From Anaerolineae bacterium (lineage in GTDB: Bacteria; Chloroflexota; Anaerolineae; JAADDB01): a stretch of DNA of 5,467 bases. The translations under genes were made by a program, and so were the position numbers. The stretch is from the NCBI GenBank assembly GCA_015489285.1, contig WGAA01000116.1:1-5467 (forward strand), read 5' to 3'. Every line of letters begins with the position of its first letter. The stretch's first letter is position 1. A model generated the notes under the pieces. The model made no database searches. It saw nothing but the letters and a program-made list of their open reading frames with translations, and was not told where the DNA came from. Of this stretch, positions 1 through 5,467 are shown one piece after another.

Positions 1-148
1 CAAGGTTGTCCCTATAACGCCAACATGGCCTTGAGTTACGCATTACGCATCACGTATCCAAAATCAAGATGCGCCAGCAGTGCCGACTTTCTCACCGGCC
101 CCTGACGCATGACGTATGACGTGTGACGTTACGCATCACGGATTACGT
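1..148. repeat. Composite repeat element, copy A (leader, array, spacer, array)
   Basis: Leader 1-34 begins CAAGGTTGTCCCTA. A short 7-bp-period array follows (about 35-64: GTTACGC, ATTACGC, ATCACGT, then decayed). Next comes a 37-nt spacer (65-101) and a second array (102-148) of ATGACGY-type units that turns back to ATCACG/ATTACG type at its end. Against copy B, the leader matches at 27 of 34 positions and the spacer at 30 of 37, with no gaps in either. The copy may start to the left of the window. Confidence 0.85.
102..148. repeat. 7-bp tandem array of copy A, ATGACGT type
   Basis: CTGACGC, ATGACGT, ATGACGT, GTGACGT, a 5-nt remnant TACGC, ATCACGG and ATTACGT. The same ACG core is held throughout, with one 2-nt loss of phase. 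Confidence 0.8.
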
Positions 149-166
149 CGTCAGGCCGGGGCCCAT

Positions 167-203
167 CAAGACTTCCGAAGTCTCGCAGACTTCGGAAGTC
201 TTG
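167..203. repeat. Perfect 17-bp inverted repeat with 3-nt loop
   Basis: The arms 167-183 and 187-203 are exactly complementary around the loop CGC. Each arm also contains AGACTTC-N-GAAGTCT, a near-palindrome, so the site can be read as two tandem copies of one palindrome as well as one long hairpin. No T tract follows on either strand, so a standard intrinsic terminator is not supported, although the hairpin lies downstream of the gene cluster. It resembles a REP-type intergenic palindrome. Confidence 0.9.
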
Positions 204-217
204 CCGGGGGCTCCCTT

Positions 218-238
218 AAGGCCGCTTTCAGCGGTCTT
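218..238 (+). repeat. 9-bp hairpin with one G-T wobble
   Basis: AAGGCCGCT pairs with AGCGGTCTT across the loop TTC. The wobble (221/235) pairs in plus-strand RNA but becomes an A-C mismatch in minus-strand RNA, so the full stem is better on the plus strand. Confidence 0.65.
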
Positions 239-247
239 CGCTTTGAT

Positions 248-277
248 GTAGCACGGGGTCTTTAGCCCCGTGCGTAC
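248..277. repeat. Hairpin with 8-bp perfect core (GCACGGGG / CCCCGTGC)
   Basis: The core arms are 251-258 and 266-273 around a 7-nt loop TCTTTAG. Beyond the core, GTA (248-250) pairs with TAC (275-277) if G274 is bulged, giving 11 bp in all. There is no adjacent T run. It sits directly before copy B of the composite element and may belong to it. Confidence 0.75.
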
Positions 278-322
278 TGGCGTGAAGACAAGGTTGTCCC
301 TACAAAGCCAACTTCTCTTCGA

Positions 323-386
323 GTTACGCATCACGTATCACGTATCACGCATCACGTATCACGCATCACGCATCACGTCATCACGC
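323..386. repeat. 7-bp tandem array, ATCACGY type
   Basis: Nine units of about 7 bp: GTTACGC, then ATCACGT or ATCACGC repeated, with one extra C at 379. The fourth and seventh positions vary least and most respectively: ACG is fixed in every unit, and the last base alternates T and C. Seven is not a multiple of three and no gene crosses it. Confidence 0.9.
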
Positions 387-423
387 CAAGCTGCGCCTCC
401 AGCGCCAACTTCCTCACCGGCGC

Positions 424-458
424 CTAACGCATGACGCATGACGCCCGACGCCCGACGT
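424..458. repeat. 7-bp tandem array, ATGACGC/CCGACGC type
   Basis: Five exact 7-bp steps: CTAACGC, ATGACGC, ATGACGC, CCGACGC, CCGACGT. The pairs of identical neighbours suggest stepwise slippage. The array ends on the last base of the TGA stop of the membrane-protein gene. Confidence 0.85.
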
Positions 459-1672
459 CAGGCTTGCTTCCGTCGGAAGACGGTCATCTCCACGCCCAGC
501 TTCTTGAAGACCTCATCCCCCTGGCCGAACTGGGCAAAGGCCACATCCTTGATCTCCGCCTCCAGCTCCAGCCCGTACGTTTGCAGGAGGATGCGGGCAT
601 TGGGCTTGGCCAGGATGATCTTCCCCTTGTTCGCGTACTTCTCCCGGATGTCGGCCTGATTGTACGCCCAGGGGCTGAAGATGTACGCGTGGACGGGGGA
701 GACGGGGTCATTCTTGTCGAAGAGCCAAACTTCCATGACCGTGGGATGGCCCACCTGGTTCTGGTACGATTCGGCCTCGGAAAGACCACACTCCCCCAAA
801 TTCTCCTCGAAAGCGCCGTTCAGGGAGGCGTAGATGGTCTTGGCCGCGTCGAAGGCCTGTTCCAGATCCTGCTGGGCCTCGATCATGAAGACAACGGGGA
901 AGGAGGCAATGCGCTCCACGGGCACCCTCGTGTCGGCGCGGGCACGCCGAGGGGGCTCCTCGGGCGCCTGAACCACGGACGCGCCTTCGACGGCGACGGC
1001 CGGGCCCTCCTCCTCTTCCTCCGGCACCTCCCCCTCTTCCTCCTCATCCACCTCCTGGACGATGACAGGGGGTTCCTCGTGCGCCCAGGCGACCTCCCGG
1101 TCCGGAGGGTACGTCTCCGTTTCCAGGTCGCGCGTCATCGGCGTGGGCATACGCTCCCGCTCCATGCGGACCCACTGGTAGACCTTCACCAGGGCCAGGA
1201 TGACGACGAGAAGCCCCACCAGGAGTCCGATGTACGCGAGCCACTTGCCCACCCCTCCCCCTTTCTTCGGCGGGGTGGAAGGTTCCTCCTGAGGGGCCGA
1301 GGGCTGTTCCGCGGTCGTGGACGTGGTTGTAGTGGAAAGGTCGGCGTGCTCGTTGATGAACTGCCATGTCGTGTCCAGGGCGTCGGTGTATTCGGGCTGA
1401 CCCGCGTACGTCTTCCGGGCTTCCACGAAGAGATCGGTCAACTCCTTCTTGGGGAAGGTGCTCAAGCGCCGTTGCAGGGCCTCCCAATCCCCGGTCCGTT
1501 GGAACTCCCTGGAGATGAGGAGAATGTAATCCACCTTGTCGGCATGTCGCAGGTCGGCCGGGTAGGCGTTGATGTAGTGCACGGGCCAGATGACCCAGCC
1601 GATGAGCAGGCCCACGAGGAGCCCTACGAGGAAACCACCGATGAACAGGCGTTGCCGCAGGACCGATTGCAT
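458..1672 (-). CDS. Hypothetical two-helix membrane protein with acidic linker and conserved-looking C-terminal domain
   Basis: I do not recognise this 404-residue protein. Helix 1 spans about residues 9-30 (GGFLVGLLVGLLIGWVIW) and helix 2 about 144-168 (LAYIGLLVGLLVVILALV). The basic N-terminus before helix 1 and RMERER after helix 2 suggest both ends are cytoplasmic, with residues 31-143 outside. That outer part has a predicted-helical stretch (about 45-110), then a Thr/Ser run (113-119) and a Pro/Lys/Gly linker. A very acidic stretch (about 207-223, mostly Glu) and a Pro/Arg linker precede a compact, better-ordered region at about 253-404. No catalytic motif is visible and there is one cysteine, Cys295. 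The ATG at 1672 is preferred because AAGGAGG ends 6 nt before it; a GTG directly upstream (1675) is only 3 nt from it. It is the last gene of the cluster, 57 bp after the peptidase, and its TGA (460-458) touches a repeat array. It is likely real: Shine-Dalgarno, two clear helices and no internal stops. Confidence 0.85.
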   Translation of the reverse strand: MQSVLRQRLFIGGFLVGLLVGLLIGWVIWPVHYINAYPADLRHADKVDYILLISREFQRTGDWEALQRRLSTFPKKELTDLFVEARKTYAGQPEYTDALDTTWQFINEHADLSTTTTSTTAEQPSAPQEEPSTPPKKGGGVGKWLAYIGLLVGLLVVILALVKVYQWVRMERERMPTPMTRDLETETYPPDREVAWAHEEPPVIVQEVDEEEEGEVPEEEEEGPAVAVEGASVVQAPEEPPRRARADTRVPVERIASFPVVFMIEAQQDLEQAFDAAKTIYASLNGAFEENLGECGLSEAESYQNQVGHPTVMEVWLFDKNDPVSPVHAYIFSPWAYNQADIREKYANKGKIILAKPNARILLQTYGLELEAEIKDVAFAQFGQGDEVFKKLGVEMTVFRRKQA

Positions 1673-1678
1673 CACGAA

Positions 1679-1685
1679 CCTCCTT
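1679..1685 (-). promoter_or_regulatory. Ribosome binding site of the membrane protein
   Basis: AAGGAGG on the minus strand, followed by TTC-GTG-ATG. Spacing is 6 nt to the ATG at 1672 and 3 nt to the GTG at 1675, which favours the ATG as the start. Confidence 0.8.
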
Positions 1686-1689
1686 CCCG

Positions 1690-1703
1690 TCCCCGTGCGG
1701 GGA
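1690..1703 (-). other. Small GC-rich hairpin just upstream of a ribosome binding site
   Basis: TCCCC-GCAC-GGGGA forms a 5-bp stem with a 4-nt loop in the 57-bp gap between the peptidase stop and the membrane-protein start. It ends 4 nt before the Shine-Dalgarno. There is no T tract, so it is not an intrinsic terminator. A competing 6-bp pairing exists between 1724-1729 and 1686-1691. Either could affect processing or translation of the last gene, but arms this short can arise by chance. Confidence 0.35.
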
Positions 1704-1729
1704 GCTGCAATGTGGAGTACGATGACGGG

Positions 1730-2821
1730 TTATGGCGTCAACACGGGCCACATGGGTGCTTGGCTGACGATTTCGGGTCCATTATCCCACAAAATGACGA
1801 ATTCTTCCAATCGGATCCCCCAGCGGTGGGGAAGGTAGACCCCCGGTTCCAGGGTGATGACCGTGCCCGCGGGGAGGATGTCGTCGCTGTTGCGGCCGAG
1901 CCGGGGACGTTCGTGGATGTCCAGGCCCACGCCGTGCCCCACGCTGTGCAGGAAGTACTCCCCGTACCCCCGCACCCCCAACGCGTCCCGGGCCAACGCG
2001 TCCACATAACGCCCGCGAAGACCGGGGCGCAGGCCCACCAGGGCCGCGGTGAGGGCCCAGCGGGTGGCCTCCCACGCCTTCACGTACTCCTCCTCCGGCT
2101 CCCGCCCGTACCAGAAGGAACGGGTGAGGTCCGCACAATACCCCGCCACCCGAGCGCCCATGTCCACGCACACGGCCATCTCGGGGCGCAGGCGGCGATC
2201 CCCCGGTTCCGCGTGGGGCAGCGCGCTGTTCTCCCCAAAGGCCACGATGATGGGGAAGGCCAGGGCCTCGGCCCCGTGTTCCCGCATGTACTTCTCCAAC
2301 TCCCAGGCGACCTCCCGTTCGCTCACCCCGGGACGCAACAGGGAGGGAAGGGCGCGCGCGGCCGCGTCGGTGATGGCCGCGGCCCGCCGGAGGAGGGCCA
2401 TCTCCTCCCCGTCCTTCACCTGGCGCAACCGGTGGAGTATCGCGTCGGCCCGACGCCAGTCCACATGGGAGGCGGGGCGGTAAAGGCGCTCGAACTCGTC
2501 CACGGTGACCGTCTCGGCCTCGAAGCCCACGGGACCTTCCAGATCCCGGAAGAGGGTCTGGAGTGCGTCCTTGTACGAAGTGCGCACGGGAACGAGCTCG
2601 AAGTGGGGCGCTTCCTCCCGCGCGCGCTCCCAGTACCGCCCGTCGGTGACGAGCCAGGCGCGCGTCCCGGTGATGACCGCCCAACCGGTACTGCCCGTGA
2701 ACCCGGTAATGTAGCGACGGTGGGACGCGTCCCGCAGGACGACCGCGTGCAGGCCGGTCTCGTCCAGGGCCTGCCGCAGACGGCGGAGTCGGTCCATGAG
2801 GATGTCATTGTGTGTTGTCAT
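1730..2821 (-). CDS. Xaa-Pro peptidase, M24B metallopeptidase (PepQ/YpdF-like)
   Basis: This 363-residue cytoplasmic enzyme likely cleaves peptide bonds next to proline, as a prolidase or X-Pro aminopeptidase. Residues about 5-130 form the creatinase-type N-terminal domain (RRYITGFTGSTGWAVI). Residues about 137-355 form the pita-bread catalytic domain. All five metal ligands are present: Asp220 and Asp231 (DMGA to DLTR, 11 residues apart as in E. coli aminopeptidase P), His296 (HSVGHGVG), Glu325 (TLEPGVY) and Glu339 (IRLEE). His203 in ALPHAEPGDR and His292 match the conserved substrate-side histidines. There is no signal peptide. The ATG at 2821 gives full length and overlaps the recombinase gene by 17 bp, with a weak GAGG about 8 nt upstream, which suggests translational coupling. 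A second ATG at 2797 has no good Shine-Dalgarno. The stop is TAA at 1732-1730. Motifs alone do not show whether it acts on dipeptides (PepQ) or on longer peptides. Confidence 0.93.
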   Translation of the reverse strand: MTTHNDILMDRLRRLRQALDETGLHAVVLRDASHRRYITGFTGSTGWAVITGTRAWLVTDGRYWERAREEAPHFELVPVRTSYKDALQTLFRDLEGPVGFEAETVTVDEFERLYRPASHVDWRRADAILHRLRQVKDGEEMALLRRAAAITDAAARALPSLLRPGVSEREVAWELEKYMREHGAEALAFPIIVAFGENSALPHAEPGDRRLRPEMAVCVDMGARVAGYCADLTRSFWYGREPEEEYVKAWEATRWALTAALVGLRPGLRGRYVDALARDALGVRGYGEYFLHSVGHGVGLDIHERPRLGRNSDDILPAGTVITLEPGVYLPHRWGIRLEEFVILWDNGPEIVSQAPMWPVLTP

Positions 2822-3752
2822 GGGATGTCCCTCGGGTGCGGGGGTGCAGTCGGTCGTACACCTCTTTCAGGTGACGCTGGCTGACGTGGGTGTAGATCTG
2901 GGTGGTTTGGGGGCTCTTGTGTCCCAGGAGTTCCTGGACGACGCGGATGTCCGCTCCCCCCTCCATGAGGTGGGTGGCGAAGGAGTGACGGAGCATGTGG
3001 GGGGTAACGTTCTTTTCGATGCCCGCGCGCTTGGCGTACTCGCGCACGATCCGGGTGACGCTCACCCGGGAGAGGCGGCGCCCGTAGCGGTTGAGGAAGA
3101 GGGCCGAGGTGGGACGCTCGGGGTGGATGAGGGCCGGCCGCCCCTGCCGCAGGTACGCGTCCAGGGCCAGAGCCGCGGGACGGCCGAAGAGCGCGATCCG
3201 TTCTTCCCCCCCTTTGGCCTGACGCACGTAGATCTCCCGTCGGCTCAGGTCCACGTCCTCCACGTTTAGCCCGACCAGTTCGCCCAGGCGGATGCCCGAG
3301 CCGTAGAAGAGCTCCAGGATGGCCCGGTCCCTGAGCTCGTAGGGGGAATCGCCGCCGGCCGCGCGCATGAGGGCCGTGACCTCGTCGACGGTCAGGTAGC
3401 GCGGGAGCCGCTGGGGGAGTTGGGGGCCCTTCACCCCGTCGATGGGGTTCGCCTCCAGGTACCCGTGACGTTCGAGGAAGCGGAAGAAGGCCCGAACCTC
3501 GTACAGGCGACGGGAGATGCTGGCCGAGGAGATCCCCTCCCGTGCCAGGGTGCTCAGCCAGTTCTGCAGGTGTTTAGGGGTCACCTGATCCCAGGCGGTA
3601 ATGCCCTCCTCGGCCAGGAAGTGGGCGAATTGGTCCACCTCCCGCTCGTAATTCCGCACGGTGTAGGGGGAGGCCCGTTTCTCCTCGAGCAGGTAGGCGA
3701 CGAACCGTTCGAGGAGGGGTTGCAACTGGGCGTAAGCTGCTTCGGCCGACAT
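2805..3752 (-). CDS. xerC: Site-specific tyrosine recombinase, XerC/XerD family
   Basis: This 315-residue protein, a normal length for Xer recombinases, likely resolves chromosome dimers at dif with a partner Xer protein. Residues about 10-100 form the SAM-like N-terminal DNA-binding domain (SPYTVRNYEREVDQF, SISRRLYEVRAFFRFL). The catalytic domain follows and is complete: Arg155 (GSGIRLGEL), Lys180 (RQAKGGEER), His252 and Arg255 (PHMLRHSFATHL), His278 (LLGHKS) and nucleophile Tyr287 (IYTHV). The ATG at 3752 was chosen because AAGGAGG lies 5-6 nt before it; the frame stays open upstream to 4064 only as an out-of-frame shadow of topA. The gene starts 11 bp after topA ends, and its Shine-Dalgarno overlaps the topA stop. 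Its last 17 bp overlap the next gene. XerC is preferred over XerD because of the topA linkage, but sequence alone does not separate the two, and a phage-type integrase is unlikely in this setting. Confidence 0.93.
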   Translation of the reverse strand: MSAEAAYAQLQPLLERFVAYLLEEKRASPYTVRNYEREVDQFAHFLAEEGITAWDQVTPKHLQNWLSTLAREGISSASISRRLYEVRAFFRFLERHGYLEANPIDGVKGPQLPQRLPRYLTVDEVTALMRAAGGDSPYELRDRAILELFYGSGIRLGELVGLNVEDVDLSRREIYVRQAKGGEERIALFGRPAALALDAYLRQGRPALIHPERPTSALFLNRYGRRLSRVSVTRIVREYAKRAGIEKNVTPHMLRHSFATHLMEGGADIRVVQELLGHKSPQTTQIYTHVSQRHLKEVYDRLHPRTRGTSHDNTQ

Positions 3753-3757
3753 GGCTC

Positions 3758-3764
3758 CCTCCTT
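3758..3764 (-). promoter_or_regulatory. Ribosome binding site of the Xer recombinase, overlapping the topA stop
   Basis: AAGGAGG on the minus strand, followed by GAGCC and ATG. The first A is also the last base of the topA TGA stop, so ribosomes ending topA stand on the next gene's start signal. It fixes the start at 3752 rather than any upstream in-frame codon. Confidence 0.85.
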
Positions 3765-5467
3765 CAGGCCCGGACGAGGGCCGGGGCCTCGTCGTCCTCT
3801 TCCGCGCGTTCGAAGGATTCCCGGTCGAACCAGGCACCGCATTGGGTGCACTGGGCCTTCTTCTTCCCCTTGGCAACGACCAGACCGCCACACTTGGGAC
3901 AGGGCTTGGGCAGGGGGCGATCCCAAACGCTGAAGGTACACTCGGGGTAGCGGGAGCAGCCGTAGAAGATGCGGCCTTTGCGCGTGCGCCGGACGACCAG
4001 GTCCGCGCCGCATTGGGGACATTTGACGCCGATCTTCTCCAGGTAGGGTTTGGTGTTCTTGCACTTGGGATAGTTGGAACAGGCGATGAACTTGCCGTAG
4101 CGCCCCGTCTTGATGACCATGGGCGCGCCGCAGAGCTCACAGACCTCCCCCGTGGGTTGGTCCGGCACCCGACGGTCGGGCATGTTGGCCTCGGCTTCTT
4201 TGAGCATCTGGGAGAAGGGGCCGTAGAAATCGCGCAGGAGCTGGACCCAATCCTGCTCGCCCGCGGCGATCTTGTCCAGCCCTTCCTCCATGCGTGCGGT
4301 GAAGCCGACCTCGAAGACGGAGGGGAAGTGCTCGACGAGAAGGTCGTTGACGGTGAAGCCCAGCTCGGTGGGCACCAGGCTCTTCCCCCGTCGCTCCACA
4401 TATCCCCGCTGTCGCAGGGTGGTGAGGATGGGCGCGTACGTGCTGGGACGGCCGATGCCGTGCTCTTCCAGGGCCTTGACCAGGGTGGCTTCCGTGTAGC
4501 GAGGTGGCGGTTGGGTGAAGTGCTGTTCCGGAAGCAGGCGAATCAGGTCCAGGAGCTCCCCCTCCCGAAGCTCGGGGATGCGGATGCGCGCCTCCTCGCT
4601 CTTCTCCCCCTCCTCCTTGCTTTCCTCGTAGATGAGGAGGAAGCCGGGGAAACGGACCTGGGAGCCGCTGGCCCGGAAGAGGTAGGGACGGGGGCCCTCC
4701 GCGGGCCCGGCCGAGATGTCCACGGTCAGCGTGTCGTAGATGGCCGGAGCCATTTGGCTGGCAAGGAAGCGTCGCCAGATGAGCTCATACAGCTTGTATT
4801 GTTCCGACGTCAGGTAGGGCTTGAGGCGCTCCGGTGTGCGGAAGACGGAGGTGGGACGGATGGCCTCATGGGCCTCCTGCGCGCCCTTGGTCCGGGTCTT
4901 GTACTTGGGCGGCTTGGGCGGGAGGTATTCCCCCCCGAACTCCTGGGCAATGAAGGCGCGGGCTTCCTTCTGGGCCACGTCGGCCACGTGGACCGAGTCG
5001 GTACGCATGTAGGTGATGAGACCGACCTGGCCTTCCTCGCCGATGGGGATGCCCTCGTACAGCTGCTGGGCCACACGCATGGTCTTCTGGGCGGTGAACC
5101 CCAGGCGACGGGAGGCCTCTTGTTGCAGGGTACTGGTGGTGAAGGGGGGGGCCGGACGCCGACGGCGGGTGCCCTTCTTCACCTTCTCCACCAGATAGAG
5201 GGCGTCCTTGAGGTCCGCGATGACGGCCTGCGCGTCGGCCTCGGTGCGCAGGGTAGGTTCCTTGCCCCGAATGCGGTGAAGTTTGGCCAGGAAGGTGGGA
5301 CGTTTCGGGTTTTCCCGCTCCTCGTGGCGGGCCAGTTCCGCGGTAATCGTCCAGTACTCCTCGGGCACGAAGGCCTGGATCTCCCGTTCCCGTTCGACGA
5401 CGAGCCGCAGGGCCACGGATTGCACCCGCCCCGCGGAGGTACCGCTGCGCACCCGTTTCCAGAGGAG
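3764..5467 (-). CDS. topA: DNA topoisomerase I (type IA), 5' end outside the window
   Basis: This type IA topoisomerase relaxes negatively supercoiled DNA by passing a strand through a break held by a 5'-phosphotyrosine. The visible 567 residues begin inside the gene at LLWKRV. The SAGRVQSV motif follows at about residues 11-18. The active-site motif ITYMRTDS puts the catalytic tyrosine at about 153 and its partner arginine at 155, and AHEAIRP lies near 199-205. HGIGRPSTYA at about 336-345 is another family-typical stretch. The C-terminus carries three four-cysteine zinc ribbons, at about 443/446/463/469, 483/486/504/510 and 523/526/540/543, then an acidic tail. By comparison with E. coli TopA, about 150 N-terminal residues, including the Toprim domain, are missing to the right of the window. 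The GTG at 5452 is an internal valine codon, not a start. The stop is TGA at 3766-3764. It is probably the first gene of the transcription unit visible here. Confidence 0.97.
   Translation of the reverse strand, partial: LLWKRVRSGTSAGRVQSVALRLVVEREREIQAFVPEEYWTITAELARHEERENPKRPTFLAKLHRIRGKEPTLRTEADAQAVIADLKDALYLVEKVKKGTRRRRPAPPFTTSTLQQEASRRLGFTAQKTMRVAQQLYEGIPIGEEGQVGLITYMRTDSVHVADVAQKEARAFIAQEFGGEYLPPKPPKYKTRTKGAQEAHEAIRPTSVFRTPERLKPYLTSEQYKLYELIWRRFLASQMAPAIYDTLTVDISAGPAEGPRPYLFRASGSQVRFPGFLLIYEESKEEGEKSEEARIRIPELREGELLDLIRLLPEQHFTQPPPRYTEATLVKALEEHGIGRPSTYAPILTTLRQRGYVERRGKSLVPTELGFTVNDLLVEHFPSVFEVGFTARMEEGLDKIAAGEQDWVQLLRDFYGPFSQMLKEAEANMPDRRVPDQPTGEVCELCGAPMVIKTGRYGKFIACSNYPKCKNTKPYLEKIGVKCPQCGADLVVRRTRKGRIFYGCSRYPECTFSVWDRPLPKPCPKCGGLVVAKGKKKAQCTQCGAWFDRESFERAEEDDEAPALVRA

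Larger units (their letters stand above)
1..457. other. Gene-free, repeat-built region downstream of the gene cluster
   Basis: I see no gene here. The only open frame of note (143-334, minus strand, 63 codons) runs straight through the hairpins and the array and has no family features. Everything recognisable is repeat: two composite copies and the 140-bp hairpin segment between them. No tRNA, CRISPR repeat, transposase remnant or T-rich terminator is visible. Confidence 0.75.
289..458. repeat. Composite repeat element, copy B (leader, array, spacer, array)
   Basis: It has the same order of parts as copy A, offset by 288 bp. The leader is 289-322, the long ATCACGY array 323-386, the spacer 387-423 and the ATGACGY/CCGACGY array 424-458. 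Leader and spacer lengths are identical to those of copy A (34 and 37 nt). Only the arrays differ in length, so array expansion or contraction explains the size difference. The last array unit contains the first base (458) of the neighbouring gene's stop codon. Confidence 0.85.

Noticed and set aside
167..277. Intrinsic transcription terminator for the gene cluster
   Set aside because: The stems are strong, but none is followed by a T run on the minus-strand transcript or on the plus strand.
143..334. A 63-codon minus-strand open frame in the repeat region
   Set aside because: It runs through all three hairpins and into the 7-bp array, so its sequence is set by the repeats. It lacks a ribosome site and any recognisable motif.
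323..458. Possible CRISPR array
   Set aside because: Units are 7 bp and directly adjacent, with no unique spacers of CRISPR length and no cas genes nearby.
431..2884. An 817-codon open frame on the plus strand across two genes
   Set aside because: It is antisense to the membrane protein and to the whole peptidase gene, whose motifs are complete. Its product is rich in Gly, Arg, His and Pro without any domain, as expected from the complement of GC-rich codons. It also begins inside a repeat array and has no Shine-Dalgarno.
2805..3752. Mobile element integrase tied to the nearby repeats
   Set aside because: The recombinase has Xer length and motifs, sits tightly between housekeeping genes, and is separated from the repeats by two genes. 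No att-like duplication was seen around it.
3753..4064. Longer recombinase of 419 residues starting at 4064
   Set aside because: The extra 104 residues are an out-of-frame reading of the topA zinc-ribbon region, Arg/Pro-rich and unlike Xer proteins. The ATG at 3752 has a well-spaced AAGGAGG and gives the normal family length.
5450..5452. GTG at 5452 as the start of topA
   Set aside because: The frame stays open to the window edge, and the residues before it (LLWKR) continue the family-typical sequence leading to SAGRVQS, so the gene is cut by the window.

Overview
The window is a GC-rich bacterial segment whose four genes all lie on the minus strand, so transcription runs from high to low coordinates. 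In that order they are: the 3' part of topA (DNA topoisomerase I), a XerC/XerD tyrosine recombinase, a metal-dependent M24 Xaa-Pro peptidase, and an unrecognised two-helix membrane protein. The first junction leaves 11 bp between genes, the second overlaps by 17 bp and the third leaves 57 bp. This is tight enough to suggest one transcription unit, with its promoter upstream of topA and outside the window.

Positions 1-457 hold no credible gene. They carry an organised repeat region. Two copies of a composite element start at 1 and 289. Each copy is a 34-nt leader, then a 7-bp-period array (type ATCACGY), then a 37-nt spacer, then a second 7-bp-period array (type ATGACGY). Leaders and spacers have the same lengths in both copies, but the first array differs greatly in length. 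Three hairpins lie between the copies, one of them a 17-bp perfect stem in which each arm is itself nearly palindromic. The right-hand array runs exactly into the stop codon of the last gene.

The organism cannot be fixed from this window. High GC, intergenic hairpins plus short-period arrays of this style, and the protein sequences remind me of Chloroflexota (Anaerolineae-like) genomes. That is an inference from general familiarity, not from a search.

Functionally, topA and xerC are two chromosome-maintenance enzymes, for relaxing negative supercoils and for resolving chromosome dimers. topA and xerC are also close together in Bacillus-type genomes. The peptidase is probably a housekeeping enzyme of peptide turnover that rides on the same transcript. 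The membrane protein is the least explained gene, and the repeat region is the least explained DNA.
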